NCBI GenBank assembly: GCA_037903475.1
Contig: JBAJFG010000314.1
Span: forward strand, 1,240,001 to 1,304,000
Direction: 5' to 3'
DNA from: Ancylostoma caninum
Taxonomy: Eukaryota > Nematoda > Chromadorea > Rhabditida > Ancylostomatidae
Length of the DNA stretch: 64,000 nt
Positions 11,981 to 22,078 of this stretch are shown here, piece by piece. The notes under the pieces are model-generated. The model was given only the letters and a program-made list of their open reading frames with translations. It did not search any database and was not told the origin of the DNA. The position numbers and the translations under genes are program-made. Position 1 is the first letter of the stretch; each line of letters starts with the position of its first letter.

Positions 11981-12771
11981 TTTCTGCGAATGATGACACT
12001 CAATTTTACTTTGTAGTCTGTTTAGGTATGTCAGCTTCTTGATTTGGTTTCAATCCAGCGATCTGTGTTTCTGCTCGTTAGACCCTCGAAGATGATTAAT
12101 CATTCTAGTTATTCCCTAGAAATGTGTTGTTTTCCTTCTCGGTGCTTTAATTGAGGTCCGCTTAGAAAAATACCAGTACTAGTGATCTGCAATGTTTTGA
12201 TGGTTGTCTTGAGTTTGTTTTGTTCACGAAGTTGTTCTTTTGGCGTGGATCAAGCACACTTTTCGTCATTAGTCTTCATCTTATAGGAGCAGCTGGATCT
12301 TCGGTAGAAGTGGTGTACCTTTACTCTTCTTATCATGTTCGTTTAACGTGCCTAGCAAGCGTGGGTATGGCTATATGTCGGCACCAGTCCACCGGTTGAG
12401 GGGGGTTAACCAGTATACCCGCTTGTCGAACTTCCGGTGTGGCTCCTATGACCCTATCAATGGACGAGGGCATCTTGCTGGTTGATGTGGGGCCTGACAT
12501 TAGTTCCACTCGCTTTACGCTTCTCTTGGCATTGATTATATTTTATTTCCATAGTCTCGGCCTTCTAGTACTACCACATCTGCTTTGTCTTCAGCTAATT
12601 ATTCTTTATTTATTATAACGTCGAAATCGTAATGCTTGATCCCCGCTGTCCCACTTGTAGACACACTGCTTCTACTTATTTTTTGGTAAGATGCAGTACT
12701 TTCTCGTTTAGTCTAGTTTATTTCAGTTCTTGGTGCGCCTTTTGAGCGTATTAAATAAATAAATAAATAAA

Positions 12772-13113
12772 TAGACATGTCCTTGCCCGTCCCCGAGCGA
12801 AAGTGGGAGAAGATAGATAAAATCAATAAACCAAAATTTCAAGCAAAATGGTTGTCATATTCGTATTCAGCGTATTGAGGAACCCCAGAAGACATGTCCC
12901 TACCGATCCCTGGACAAAAATTACGAAAAATCAATAAAATCGATATAATCGGTAAATCAATCGCTAATCCCAGATGCAAGGTAGCCTATAACCTCCGCCT
13001 GCCCTCGTAGGATGTGCATGCAAAATTTGATCCAGATCGGTTCATCCTCCGCGATTTCTATTCATTACAGACATACACACATACATACAAACTTTAACTT
13101 TTATATACACAGA
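12772..13113 (+). repeat. Satellite resumed, with conserved 3' tail
   Basis: Starts 'agacatgtccttgcccgtcc' as the other half of the unit interrupted by LINE 1, then one further unit. It ends with a distinct tail, 'cattacagacatacacacatacatacaaactttaacttttatatacacagatta'. The hairpin head at 6281/7914 and this tail would be the two ends of one repeat copy. Confidence 0.65.
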
Positions 13114-13452
13114 TTACTGCCCATCAAAACTGTTAGGCAGAGAGTCGAGGGTTCGAAGCCCGTCGTGAGCGTCCTTTCTCCACTCTTGTTTTTTTTTTTG
13201 CTCTTTGGAGTCGAGGGCAGTAATGAAATACATTGTGTAGCATCTTCTCAAAGATTCAAGCCGGGTAGGTTTCATTCCTATCTGCAAGCCGCACCTCTTG
13301 CACCCCCTTTGTCAGTTATAAAATCCTGCAAAGGATCCTTGTGATGAACGCGAACGACGAATGCCTCCAGGCTGTAGCGAGAGCGGATAGGTGTTAAATT
13401 GGGCCTGCATAAGCAGTTTGACGTTGATATCTCAATAATGCTGACAGTGAGG
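13114..13452. other. Unassigned, with T-rich tract
   Basis: A T-run at 13189-13199 and a tRNA-B-box-like string GGGTTCGAAGCCC (about 13149) occur without the rest of a tRNA. No supported ORF. Confidence 0.35.
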
Positions 13453-13454
13453 TA

Positions 13455-13725
13455 CAGTGGACGGCAATGTAGGTGGCCCATTTGCGGCCTCGAGAAGGAC
13501 GTCGCGCAACCGCGCCGCGCGAGCCGTAAGCGATGTTTTCTGCTGCTGTTATGCTATTTCTACCAGTTTTTCTACCAGATTTCAAGGAGTTCTGACCAAA
13601 TTGGGAAGGAAAAAGCCTAGAAACAGCATTCCGGCAGCAGACGACACCGATCCCAGCGCGCGCGGTGCGGTTGCGCGGCGCCCTTCTCGAGGCCGCAGAT
13701 GGGCCACCGCCACTGCCGTCCACTG
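13455..13725. mobile_element. TA-flanked MITE, family 1, copy 1 (271 bp)
   Basis: It is bounded by TA on both sides, begins CAGTGGACGGCAATG and ends CGCCACTGCCGTCCACTG. The inverted termini extend about 70 bases and include GGTGGCCCATTTGCGGCCTC, GAGAAGGACG and a CG-rich block. The centre holds 'ctgctgttatgctatttctaccag'. CAGTGG ends with TA target duplications point to mobilisation by a Tc1/mariner-type transposase (inference). Four further copies are in the window. Confidence 0.92.
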
Positions 13726-13849
13726 TATTTCTGACAATACGACAAAGCAAAGTAGCGCGATGAACGAATTTTCTACAGTTTGACAATCGAAATAAACGCC
13801 GAATTCTGACCACTTTTCGGGAAATCAAAAAGGCAAAGAAATCTTACGC

Positions 13850-14520
13850 TGGGCATCTAAATTACTTCCAGAAAAAATTTTCATCAAAAAGGATTCAGCT
13901 CGGTATGCCGAGTCTCCTGCAATTCGACCACCCAGATCACCATTAACAAATCTTCGATGTCTGAAAAAGATCTGGTCACTTTTTGTAAGTTTAATATTAT
14001 TATCACAAGCCCAAAGTTCAAGCAACTTCATATCCCGGAAGTAATTCACAAAATCTTACAGCTGAGACTCGCGAAACACTCGTGAGTCATGACTCCTCCC
14101 TGGCCATCTTGAAGAAAACCATAAGAATCTGTATCCGTCATCGACGATGGCACCCACGTTAATAGAATGGTAATCTTTTCTATAATTATGGAATGGAGAC
14201 AAGATGGGAAAATTGGTTCAGCCTCAAATGGCGTTAAATTATCAACTGTTGGCATACTGCCATTCTCTTTCATGTGGCGCCATAATTTTAACGTAGGTGC
14301 CATCGATGGCCCCAACGATGCCACGGAGTCCATATTTCTGCAGGACGGGTGCCTGCATCCTCCTTCTTGACATGTCTGTATGCCACTTAACAAACTGATG
14401 GCAATTTCTTGAGAACCAGTCCGATACGTCTCTTATACACGAGACACTGTCGATTGGTCGACACCAAACGTGTCTGATGCGTGGAACGCGTTACTCGAAA
14501 GGACGCGAATCATGATAGCC
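13850..14520 (-). pseudogene. PIF/Harbinger-type transposase relic
   Basis: Minus-strand fragments in three frames line up with a DDE_Tnp_4 nuclease. In order: LSSNAFHASDTFGVDQSTVS (helix-turn-helix region), LRGIVGAIDGTYVKI (first catalytic Asp), YHSINVGAIVDDGYRFLWFS, RWPGRSHDSRVFRES (second), and GGRIAGDSAYRAESFLMKIF. Frameshifts and stops separate the blocks. No terminal repeats were identified around it. Harbinger nucleases cut and paste DNA elements with 3-bp targets (family knowledge). Confidence 0.78.
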
Positions 14521-14700
14521 AACTGTTGGGCTGTTGTCAATGAGCATGATCTGCGAAACATGAATAGACACACCAGTGGAACTTATGAAGAGATAGGAGC
14601 CTTTGTTTGATATTCAAAATTAATTGGATGTTGGTACAGACTATATTGAATTGACCTGAATGTTCGCCTATGTAAATCTTCATCTATGATATCCGCGACT

Positions 14701-14826
14701 ATGACGCCACAGTGGACCCGTCCCAGGCCGATTTTGCAAGTTTAAGCGCCGGCGCACCCATGACGCCACAGTGGACCCGTCCCAGGCCGAGTGTGCGAAA
14801 CTCAGCGCCGGCGCACCCATAAAGTT
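14701..14826 (+). repeat. Minisatellite A, two copies of ~60 bp
   Basis: Two adjacent copies of ATGACGCCACAGTGGACCCG, followed by TCCCAGGCCGA, a variable stretch and GCGCCGGCGCACCC. The core 'gccggcgcacc...cagtggacccgtc' is shared with arrays at 44.7 and 59.6 kb. Confidence 0.85.
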
Positions 14827-15164
14827 GAAATAAGAACGTGAAACGAAGTAAAGGAGCATCCTCGGGTACTCCGTACCAGCTCATCTTAGTGCTGGTACGA
14901 TCGGAAGCTCTCAGGAACCTCATCCGGAAGCTAGTTCCCGGCCCGGTACCTATTACCTTCCGAAAATTCATGGGCGATGTCGCAGGAAGCTCTGAGGAAG
15001 CTGGTCGGAACCTGTTGAGCTTCCGAATGGAATGGCAGGAAGCTCTCAGGAACCCAGTCGGAATGAACTTCGGAAACTTGCAAATGCAAACAGACCGCTC
15101 ACTATATCGCGCTCGAACTCCAGGAAGCTGACGGGTACCTATCGGAACGTTCGGAACTTTCATG
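14827..15164. repeat. Degenerate GGAAGCTC repeats
   Basis: Scattered direct copies of 'ggaagctctcaggaac' and related strings ('ggaagctctgaggaag', 'ggaagctagttccc'), with the inverse 'gagcttccg'. Open frames run through it on both strands by composition only. Confidence 0.5.
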
Positions 15165-15609
15165 CACTAAGCCTCATTGCTCTCCCTATGACAGAATCCA
15201 TTGGGATGTTAAACAGAATTGGTGACAAGATGCATCCTTGTCTCCCGCCTTTGGTGATTTCGAAGAAGCTGGTGCGTCCGTTCTCTGTTTTTGCGCAACA
15301 GGAGGAGTTGAGATAAAAGCTTCTGAATACGTCAACGAAGGTTTGCGGTATGCCACAGATCCTGAAAATAGCCCATGGTGACTTGCGGTAAACACTGTCA
15401 AACACCTTTTGGAAGGCGCCCGCAGTGGATGACGGTATTCAATGCATTGTTCGATATTGTTGCGAAGAGAGAAGATTTGTTTGCGGCACGATCTGTTACT
15501 CCTAAATCCTGCTTGTTCTTCTCGCAGTCGCTCATCGATGGCACTCCGTAGACGCCGCAACAGCATCATGCAAAAGACTTTCCATGGCACCGAGAGGAGG
15601 GTAATGTCT
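15165..15609 (-). pseudogene. LINE 2 reverse transcriptase, C-ward piece
   Basis: Two frames contribute: LLRRLRSAIDERLREEQAGF, RSNRSCRKQIFSLRN, then FDSVYRKSPWAIFRICGIPQ and GGRQGCILSPILFN. The last is usually TGVRQGC in this family. It ends before the YADD box, so the catalytic centre is missing. The Penelope-like element separates it from its upstream half at 17762. Confidence 0.82.
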
Positions 15610-15656
15610 TAGTTCCCAAGTCCGGTCGTCTTTGAACCTCGGCATAGTTCTTCGGT

Positions 15657-16955
15657 GTGAGTTATGAATTGGCAAAATGTGGCATGCGCGAAGTACGGAG
15701 CCTGATAAAATCCCAGTCGATAAGACTATCAATCAGCGACAAAGGAGGGGAATTCGTAGTGATACCGAAACAACTAGACGAGGCGATAACTGAACAACAC
15801 CTGAGAGATGAATCGTTGTATCGTCCGTCCTCGTCACAGGAATTCCTTTCACAATCTCGGAATCTGAATAAAGTCTGGACCAAAATCGCAAAAGCCGCCA
15901 ACTTACGTTCTAGATTCATTAGCCGTTTAAAGGTGGAAATGCCAGTCTGCCCCGTTCTCTACCTGCTCATTAAAACGCACAAACTATCAACTGATGATTT
16001 GGCATCTACTGATCCATCAGTATACAAGGTGAGACCAATCATCAGCTGCGTTGGCGGTCCTACCGATAGGATTTCATGGTATTTGAACCTTGTTCTGGCG
16101 CAGCTACTAAACTACGTTCCGGCACACCTCAAGAACACCACAATGTTTCTAGACCACCTTCGTAATGCACACTTTGATAATACATGTGTAATGGAGTCTT
16201 TCGATGTTAACTCCCTTTACACCAATGTATCGAATGACTCAGCTATGCAAGCAGTGTTTGAGCTTCTCAATGAACACCATGAGAACATAAATATGCGTGG
16301 TTTGTCAATTGCACATGTAATGGCACTACTAAAAGAGTGTCTTAGCTGCACAATTTTCAGATGGTCTGGGAATTACTTCGCACAAAATAGAGGGTTAGCT
16401 ATGGGACAACGTCTAGCACCAGTACTTGCCATTGCCTTCATGGCAAAAATAGAAACTCCTATCCTAGAATCGCGACCGCTTCTGTATTGTAGGTACATCG
16501 ACGACTGCTTTATTATCTGCTCCACTCAAAATGAAATGGACAGATTCTTCGAGATGATGAACCAACAATCAGAGCACATAAAGCTGACGAGAGAAATACC
16601 AACGCAAGACTGGCTTCCATTTTTAAACGTACAGATCCACATTTCCGGGGGTAATTTACGAACAAAGTGGTATCGAAAGCCAAGTAATAAGAACATCATT
16701 GTCCATTGCTCCTCTGCTCATCCTGCACGAACGAAGAAAGCAATCATTGGCAACATGTTCAAGACCGCCGCGAGAGTCTGTTCAGGCAGCGAGGAGAGAC
16801 AAGAGTCACTCAACTTGGCTACCGCTATCGCAATTTCTAACGGTTACGAACCGGGGGATCTCATAGTTGGCGACGAGGCAATCAAACGCGAAAGGTGTAC
16901 ACCAGTCCGCAAAACAAGATCCAGTTTTGCATGCCGTTCATCTCCGATGATGTGA
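15657..16955 (+). pseudogene. Penelope-like reverse transcriptase domain
   Basis: About 410 codons carry the Penelope RT pattern: ISDKGGEFVVIPKQLDEAIT, VRPIISCVGGPTD, ESFDVNSLYTNVSNDSAM, AMGQRLAPVLAIAFMAKIE, YCRYIDDCFIIC (YIDD catalytic box) and LPFLNVQI with KWYRKPSNKN. The N-terminal region is shorter than in full-length elements. The frame breaks at about 16890-16900, just where the endonuclease linker begins. The last ~20 codons of the open frame are read out of frame. Confidence 0.9.
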
Positions 16956-17464
16956 GCAGAGTCACGCGACTCTGTCTGAGGAGAGCAGATTTGGACGATT
17001 TGGTCACGATTGTAGAAATACCACCAAAGAACTTGAAAAACCAAGTGGTTCGGAACCGCATGTACGACCGTCTCTGCACAACACCCGATTGTGTAATTTG
17101 TCCGTTTGGCAGAGAAGGCGACTACATGAAATCCTGTGTCATCTACATGACAAAATGTAGGGCATGTGGTGACGAATACATTGGTGAAACTGCACGGCCA
17201 CTCTGTGTTCGAATCAAGGAGCATTTAGAGGGGAAATCGAGTTCTCGTACATCTACCCCTCTAGGTTGCCATCGAATGCGAGTGCACAACGGTGTCGATT
17301 ACGAAGTAGAGACCACAATCCCTGAAATTGAAACTGAGATCTCTGCCCGCAAGACTCTTGAGGCGTTTTGGATTCATTCCAAAAATCCGAAAATGAACCG
17401 CGAAGAGGAGTGCCCCACCATAACCAACGAACTCTATCCATATCTCAGACTATGTGATATCTAA
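16895..17464 (+). pseudogene. Penelope-like GIY-YIG endonuclease domain
   Basis: Continues the previous coding region in another frame, so one indel separates the two domains. Linker: NKIQFCMPFISDDVSRVTRL. A Cys-rich CTTPDCVICPFG is followed by YMTKCRACGDEYIGETARPL (the YIG part), CVRIKEHLEGKSSSR and ISARKTLEAFWIHSKNPKMN (the conserved Glu region). This nuclease nicks the target for retrotransposition. The domain looks complete to the stop at 17462-17464. Confidence 0.9.
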
Positions 17465-17761
17465 GTCGAGATACGGCTTGTGGCAGAATGCCTCATTCTA
17501 CTGACAAGTTCAACACGTTCGGTCGTCAATAACACCACCCGTTCGGTGGACTTGCAGAGGTGGGATTTCAGCTTTCGTGAGGATTTCGTGGTTTGTGGAG
17601 TAGTTCCTGGTTCTTCGATGCCTGATGAGGAGGCGTTTGAGCGGCTACTCTCATAGATCATTGACCCTTTCAGGCCCTGACGAAGGCGAAGCCGCCGAAA
17701 CGTTGGCCAATAAAATATACTAACAACCTCGTGTACGGCTACTAAATTCATAACTCACACC

Positions 17762-18192
17762 GAGGGTAATGTCTCTCCAGTTACTGAATTCCGTTGTGTC
17801 TCCTTTTTTAGGTAACTTGGCAGTGACTCCATTTTTCCAGTCTTCCGGCACCTTCGCTTGCTGCCAGCAGTCGCTGAACAGCCTCGTCAGATGTTTTGCC
17901 AACATTCTGCCACCGCTCTCTAGCAGCTCCGCTGTGATTTCATCGAGACCTGATGCTTTTCCATTCCGAAGACCTCTAACAGCAGTTTCCGTCTTTTTGA
18001 TACTGATATCACCAGTGTTGACGTCAAGTTCGTCGAATGGTTCTTCTTCGTTGTCAAAGTTGTACGTCTGAGGTGGGTCGAGTTGATTGAGGACCTCACG
18101 AAAGTGCTGCATCCACCTTTCGTCCAGCTTTTCGCTCCTATCCTATCCGATCGGTGTGTTCGACATGTTTCGTGATCTCGTAAGCTCGCTGA
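17762..18192 (-). pseudogene. LINE 2 linker and N-terminal RT piece
   Basis: Reads KLDERWMQHFREVLNQLDPP, then an acidic stretch, TETAVRGLRNGKASGLDEIT, LFSDCWQQAKVPEDWKNGV and EFSNWRDITL, where the Penelope element interrupts. This is the usual region just ahead of the RT fingers. A stop occurs after NTPIG. Confidence 0.85.
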
Positions 18193-18493
18193 CTCAGACA
18201 AAAGTCCGATCGAGCGGGACGCGACATGGCTGCGAGCGGGCCCCGGTAGAGCGGGCGGTGGCCATGTCGCGTCCCGCTCGCACGGTTGTCGCAACCCGCC
18301 CGCACGGTTATTGTGGGCCGCTCGCACGGTATTTCAGACCAACCTATGTTGTCGCGGCCCGCTCGCACGAGGATTTTCCGTGCGAGCGGGCCACGACAAC
18401 CGTGCGAGCAGGCTGCGACAACCAAGCGAGCGGGCCGCGACATGGCTGCGACCCGCTCTACCAGGGCCCGCTCGCACGGCACTTTTGTCTGAG
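18193..18493. mobile_element. GC-rich foldback element (~300 bp)
   Basis: Ends are exact inverses over 13 bases: CTCAGACAAAAGT (18193-18205) and ACTTTTGTCTGAG (18481-18493). Longer imperfect pairing continues inward (gagcgggccccggtagagcggg against its inverse near the right end). The interior is made of repeated GCCCGCTCGCACGG and GCGACATGGC blocks in both directions. It interrupts LINE 2 coding sequence between YALS and SELTRS. The open frames running through it are compositional. Confidence 0.88.
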
Positions 18494-19403
18494 GACAATG
18501 CGTAGAGGTTTTTTGAGTCTCCACGACTCGCGGCCTCCTGTGCCTCCATTTCCTTCTGCATTAGCTAGTCCTAGTCGTGATGGCATAATTTATTGACCAT
18601 GCAATCCAGTTCGACATACTTTCTGTTTGCCTCGTTCAGCTCTTCTTCCGTCTCGGCTTGCATATTCGCGTGTTTCACAGGACAGAACGTGGCGGGAAAT
18701 TGACGTTTTCTTGCGTCAATTTGCCGCCACGTTCTTTCCTGAATCCATTGCTCTTTCCTTTTGCCTCGTTTTCTTTCGATGACTTTTTCTGCACAGTTGC
18801 TCACCACTGCTTTTGTATCGGTCCAGCTCTCCTCGATGTCGTTTGTATTTCTCAGCAACTCGAATCGATCGATCAGTTTCTCGACGGCAAACGGTCTCGT
18901 AATGGTGAGAGGTCTCTGCTGTTTCAACTTGAGCTTGAGCTGCTCTGATCAGGTGATGATCCGACCCGACGTCAGCACCGCTGTATGCCCGTGCATCGCA
19001 TAGAGACGTTCTCCACTTACGGCTGATGCAAAAGTAGTCAATCTCGTTCGAGGATATGCCATCCGGCGAGATCCAAGTTTTCTTGTGGATGCTCCGATGC
19101 TGAATGTACGTGTTTTCGACACATAGACCGTTACAGTCGCAGAAGGAAATCAGTCGTCGCCGTTGCCACTGAGATGCTCTGATGATGCGAAGAGTCCAAT
19201 GGTTCTTTCGATACCATGCCTGTCACCACCCATCTGAGCGTTGAAATCTCCAAGGACACTTTTGAGATCTCGTCGTGGCGCCTCATCGATTGTCCTGAAG
19301 AAGCCTGTAGAATTCGTTTTACTTATCCTCTGCCGAGTCATCCGTTGGCGCATAGACATGTATGACTGTGATCCGTATGTGCGTAGTTGAGGATTTTGTT
19401 GTA
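18494..19403 (-). pseudogene. LINE 2 endonuclease C-terminus and linker
   Basis: Minus-strand pieces in shifting frames: VIHVYAPTDDSAEDK, APRRDLKSVLGDFNAQMGGD (catalytic GDFN), ISPDGISSNEIDYFCISRKW, and the GADVGSDHHLI type end motif (SDH), then VEKLIDRFELLRN and linker helices to DSKNLYALS. At least three frame changes are needed. Confidence 0.82.
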
Positions 19404-20683
19404 TCAGGTTGTTGCGAAATTAATTGCCGAAATAGACAGCCCAGTTCAAAATGCTGTAATTCTGTTCATACTCAACTTTATTTATCAAAATAAAATCCTT
19501 CAGATTCTATACACCTCTGCCAACGATCCGGTAATTCATTTATACCTTTACAATCGAAATTGAGATCACAAGATTTTTAGAACTCTTGGAAGGCAATTTC
19601 AACATGCTCCAAATCAGGAAACTGCTGCTGATGCAGGTTTGCTTCGAGAGCCACCGGAAAAAAAAGATAGTCGGTATTGGAGAGGTGTGGAGAGTAAGGT
19701 GGGTGAGGGAGAACCTCGATGCCTAACTGCGTCAGTTTTAGCCGGGTGAGTTTTGGAGTGTGAGGCCTAGCGTTATCCTGGAGCAGGAGAGGCACACCTC
19801 TGTTTGCCACTGCCGCAACTTTTCATACATCAGGTCTAAGTCGCAACAGTAAGACTCTGATGTAACATGTAACAGCCCGACGAGGTTGCAGAAGGCTATA
19901 ATGAATAACACCCTTACAACACCACCAAACTGTCAACATAACCTTTCTAGGGTGAAGATCAGGTTTAGGGAAGCTTGGAGGGGTAGAGAACTTGTCTACC
20001 CATACATAACCACGTTTCTTTTTATCAAATAGGAGCCATTTTTCATCTACAGTTATTAAACGGTCAAGAAATGGCTCGTTTTTCAGGCGAACAAGGAGGT
20101 TAGAACAGATCTCGTAGCGGGTGGATTGCTGGTCATCGGTCAGATCATGGGGTGTCCACTTTTGCATTTTTCCCACCATGCCAATGGAGGCCAAATGTTT
20201 TGAAACTGTAGCATAGTGAACCCCCAGGACTGCCGCCAACGTACGGGTAGTAGTATCGGGTTTCGTTTCCACCGTTACTCTCAGTGCTTGATCGTCCAGC
20301 GATATCCTTCGACCACGACCAGGTTTATCTTCGAGATCAAAATCGTCGGAAGAGAATTTTGCGAACCAGAACCTCACTGTCCTTTCGGAAGGAGAGTCCG
20401 TGCCAAAAGCAAGCGCTATATTACGGGCTGCTCCCGCTGCAGAATGGCTGAGTTTGAACTCGTACAACATGATCACTCGAAAATCGCGTCGGCTCACCAT
20501 TTTTCGCGACCCTATAAAAAAGTCCGGGGAAGAGCTATCCAGATTATTGAAGAAGCACCTGAAAGAGCAGAACAAACCCTACCAGAAGCTGGCACAAATT
20601 GGCTTGAAGTTGTTGGATTGGGCAAGAAAAGTTTTTTTTTTCAAGCATACCGTGAAACGACAATTATTTTCGCAACAACCTAA
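19404..20683 (-). mobile_element. mariner element 1 (1,280 bp) nested in LINE 2
   Basis: TA flanks both ends (19402-19403 and 20684-20685). The termini are inverted copies of TTAGGTTGTTGCGAAAATAA (right, minus sense) and TCAGGTTGTTGCGAAATTAA (left). Deleting the element and one TA restores an open LINE 2 frame exactly, which proves the insertion order. Confidence 0.93.
19485..20500 (-). pseudogene. mariner transposase, frameshifted and catalytically altered
   Basis: ATG at 20500 (MVSRRDFRVIMLYEFKLSHS). Helix-turn-helix region with SERTVRFWFAKFSSDDFDLE, then WTPHDLTDDQQSTR and first catalytic motif ITVDEKWLLFD (usual form TGDEKW). A frame break falls at about 19820-19860, after GVIHYSLLQPRRAVT. 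It resumes PLLLQDNARPHTPKL (second Asp) and HPPYSPHLSNTDYLFF. Family members have YSPD at the last site, so here the third catalytic Asp is His. The end is LPDRWQRCIESEGFYFDK-stop. Length is otherwise normal (~340 residues). The enzyme would be inactive. Confidence 0.92.
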
Positions 20684-20835
20684 TAATAATCCTATCATTT
20701 ACCGGTTTCCACCCAACCAATGCTTTGGCTGCCCGTTTGTTCAGGACAAACCCGACTCCTTTCTCGTGCTTTCCCCCGCAACCGGAAAACAGGAGGGTCC
20801 GGGACCAGCCACGGCGTAGTTCAGCACTTATATTT

Positions 20836-20943
20836 ATTTATTTATTTATTTATTATTTATCAGGATGGTGCAAAAGTGTTGCCGGTTTTTCTTCCAAAAC
20901 TCTTTAATTCTTCCAAGATCTCGTATAACAGCTAGATGTAGAC
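20836..20943. repeat. (ATTT)n tract and spacer
   Basis: A short simple repeat, 'tatttatttatttatttatt', at the 5' truncation point of LINE 2. Confidence 0.6.
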
Positions 20944-22002
20944 CAGGGATGAGCGGAATTCCGACTTCCGAAATTTTCGATATTCCGGCGTTTTTTGGGC
21001 TTCCGACTTCCGAGTTCCGACTTCCGAAGAATCGCGAAAAAGGCCGGAAGTTTTCGGAAGTTTTGGAGGATGACCAAGCTGGATTTTGTCATATGAGTTT
21101 CGTGGAGTTTCTTAGCAGGTATCCGACAACGTCTACCCTACCCAGCAGTAATACATATACCAAAAGTGGCGCTTTCTGTCTGTCTTCTCTTTCCTTGCAT
21201 GCATTGTCGTACTCCATTGTACCACACGAACATAGGAAGACAACAACCTCTAGCCGGAACGTCCACCTTTTTTTCTCTCAAGAATGAAATTCTGGAAGTT
21301 GCGTTGTGCTGGCTGCAGTTTTACTGTTTATATTGTACCAAATATGTTTACTGAGTTCAGTGCTATATATCAGCATATGAAGGAAATCACAGTGTTGGAA
21401 AGTGAGTTATTTGGATAAGAGAATGCTGCTCAACATTGGGTACATGGTGAAAAGGGCAATTAAAATTAGAAACCATCCACTTTTACTCAGTATACGCCCA
21501 GATTAGTTCTTTCAAACCATGGTGTCGCACAGGATACTGCGCAGAGAATGTGAAAACTCTACTGGATAATTGACAAGAGAAACAACCGTAGAGTGGAGGA
21601 GTGGAGTGAGAATGGTGCTAATAAGGCTCTACATATTTCACTGTAAGCTGTGACTTGACTTGGGAGCAGTATGATGGCTACACCATTCCAAAAAGCTTTC
21701 TGGTTTACTGGTACTTATTTTTTCTTTATTCATCGGTGGCTCATTTTTCCTCTGTTTTTGAATTCCTGAGTAACGCCATTCATGGGCACAATTGGATGAA
21801 GCTTTTCAAATGAACACTCGTTGATCTAACAATACACTGGTTAACCTCCTCCCCCATTCAAGTCTCTGTCCATACATGTGTTGGCTACTCAGTACTTCCG
21901 ACTTCCGACTCCCGGCACTTCCGATATTCCGGTGTTTTTTGGGGCTTCCGACTTCCGACTTCCGTATTTCAAAATTTCAAATCTGACTTCCTCTCATCCC
22001 TG
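20944..22002. mobile_element. Composite element bounded by TTCCGACTTCCGA arrays
   Basis: Ends CAGGGATGAG (20944) and CTCATCCCTG (22002) are exact inverses. Inside each end sits an array of 'ttccgacttccga' with GATATTCCGG(C/T)GTTTTTTGG, the two arrays inverted to each other. About 800 bases of non-repetitive DNA without a convincing ORF lie between. The pentamer ATGTA occurs just outside both ends (about 20935 and 22003) and may be a target duplication. No transposase was recognised. Confidence 0.65.
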
Positions 22003-22078
22003 ATGTACTTGTAGAGCAAATCCTGCTCCCACCGTAGTTTTAATGGGTGCCCACAACAGTTAGGAGGAAGGAAGTATC

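Larger units (their letters stand above)
8618..12771 (+). mobile_element. CR1-like LINE 1, ~4.15 kb, inactive
   Basis: Non-LTR retrotransposon with a 5' UTR, a shortened ORF1, an ORF2 (endonuclease plus reverse transcriptase), a ~790-base 3' UTR and a (TAAA)n tail at about 12748-12771. It interrupts the satellite cleanly: 'gagaaaccccaat' lies on its left and 'agacatgtccttg' on its right, which together restore a normal unit. No clear target duplication is visible. Both reading frames are broken, so it cannot move itself. CR1-like is my reading of the endonuclease and RT motifs; the exact clade needs a phylogeny. Confidence 0.88.
15610..17761 (+). mobile_element. Penelope-like element 1 with 13-bp target duplication
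   Basis: The 13 bases GAGGGTAATGTCT occur at both edges (15597-15609 and 17762-17774), as expected for a target duplication inside LINE 2. An 18-base inverted pair, GGTGTGAGTTATGAATT and its inverse, lies near the left end (about 15653) and at the right end (about 17744). Penelope-like elements often end in such inverted partial repeats (family knowledge). A hairpin-prone string, 'ccctgacgaaggcgaagccgccgaaacgttggcc', precedes the 3' end. The element is 5' truncated in coding terms. Confidence 0.92.
15165..20835 (-). mobile_element. APE-type LINE 2 (minus), host of three nested insertions
   Basis: One LINE copy split into four pieces, read on the minus strand: 20835-20684, 19403-18494, 18192-17762 and 15609-15165. 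Protein content follows in order: KHEKGVGFVLNKRAAKALVG, RITVIHVYAPTDDSAEDK, VLGDFNAQMGGDRHGIERTI, a linker, LRNGKASGLDEITAELLESG, then RT motifs EEQAGFRSNRSC and RQGCILSPILFN. The copy is truncated at both ends: the 5' endonuclease start and the RT YADD box are absent. Removing each insert rejoins the frame, for example RIITTKSSTTHIRITVIHVY across the mariner. This family differs from the CR1-like LINEs here; I do not assign its clade. Confidence 0.88.

Noticed and set aside
13130..13190. tRNA- or SINE-like B box GGGTTCGAAGCCC
   Set aside because: No A box, acceptor stem or cloverleaf can be drawn around it.
18138..18596. Several open frames of 60-169 residues on both strands, Arg/Ala-rich
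   Set aside because: They lie within the GC-rich foldback and arise from its composition and symmetry.
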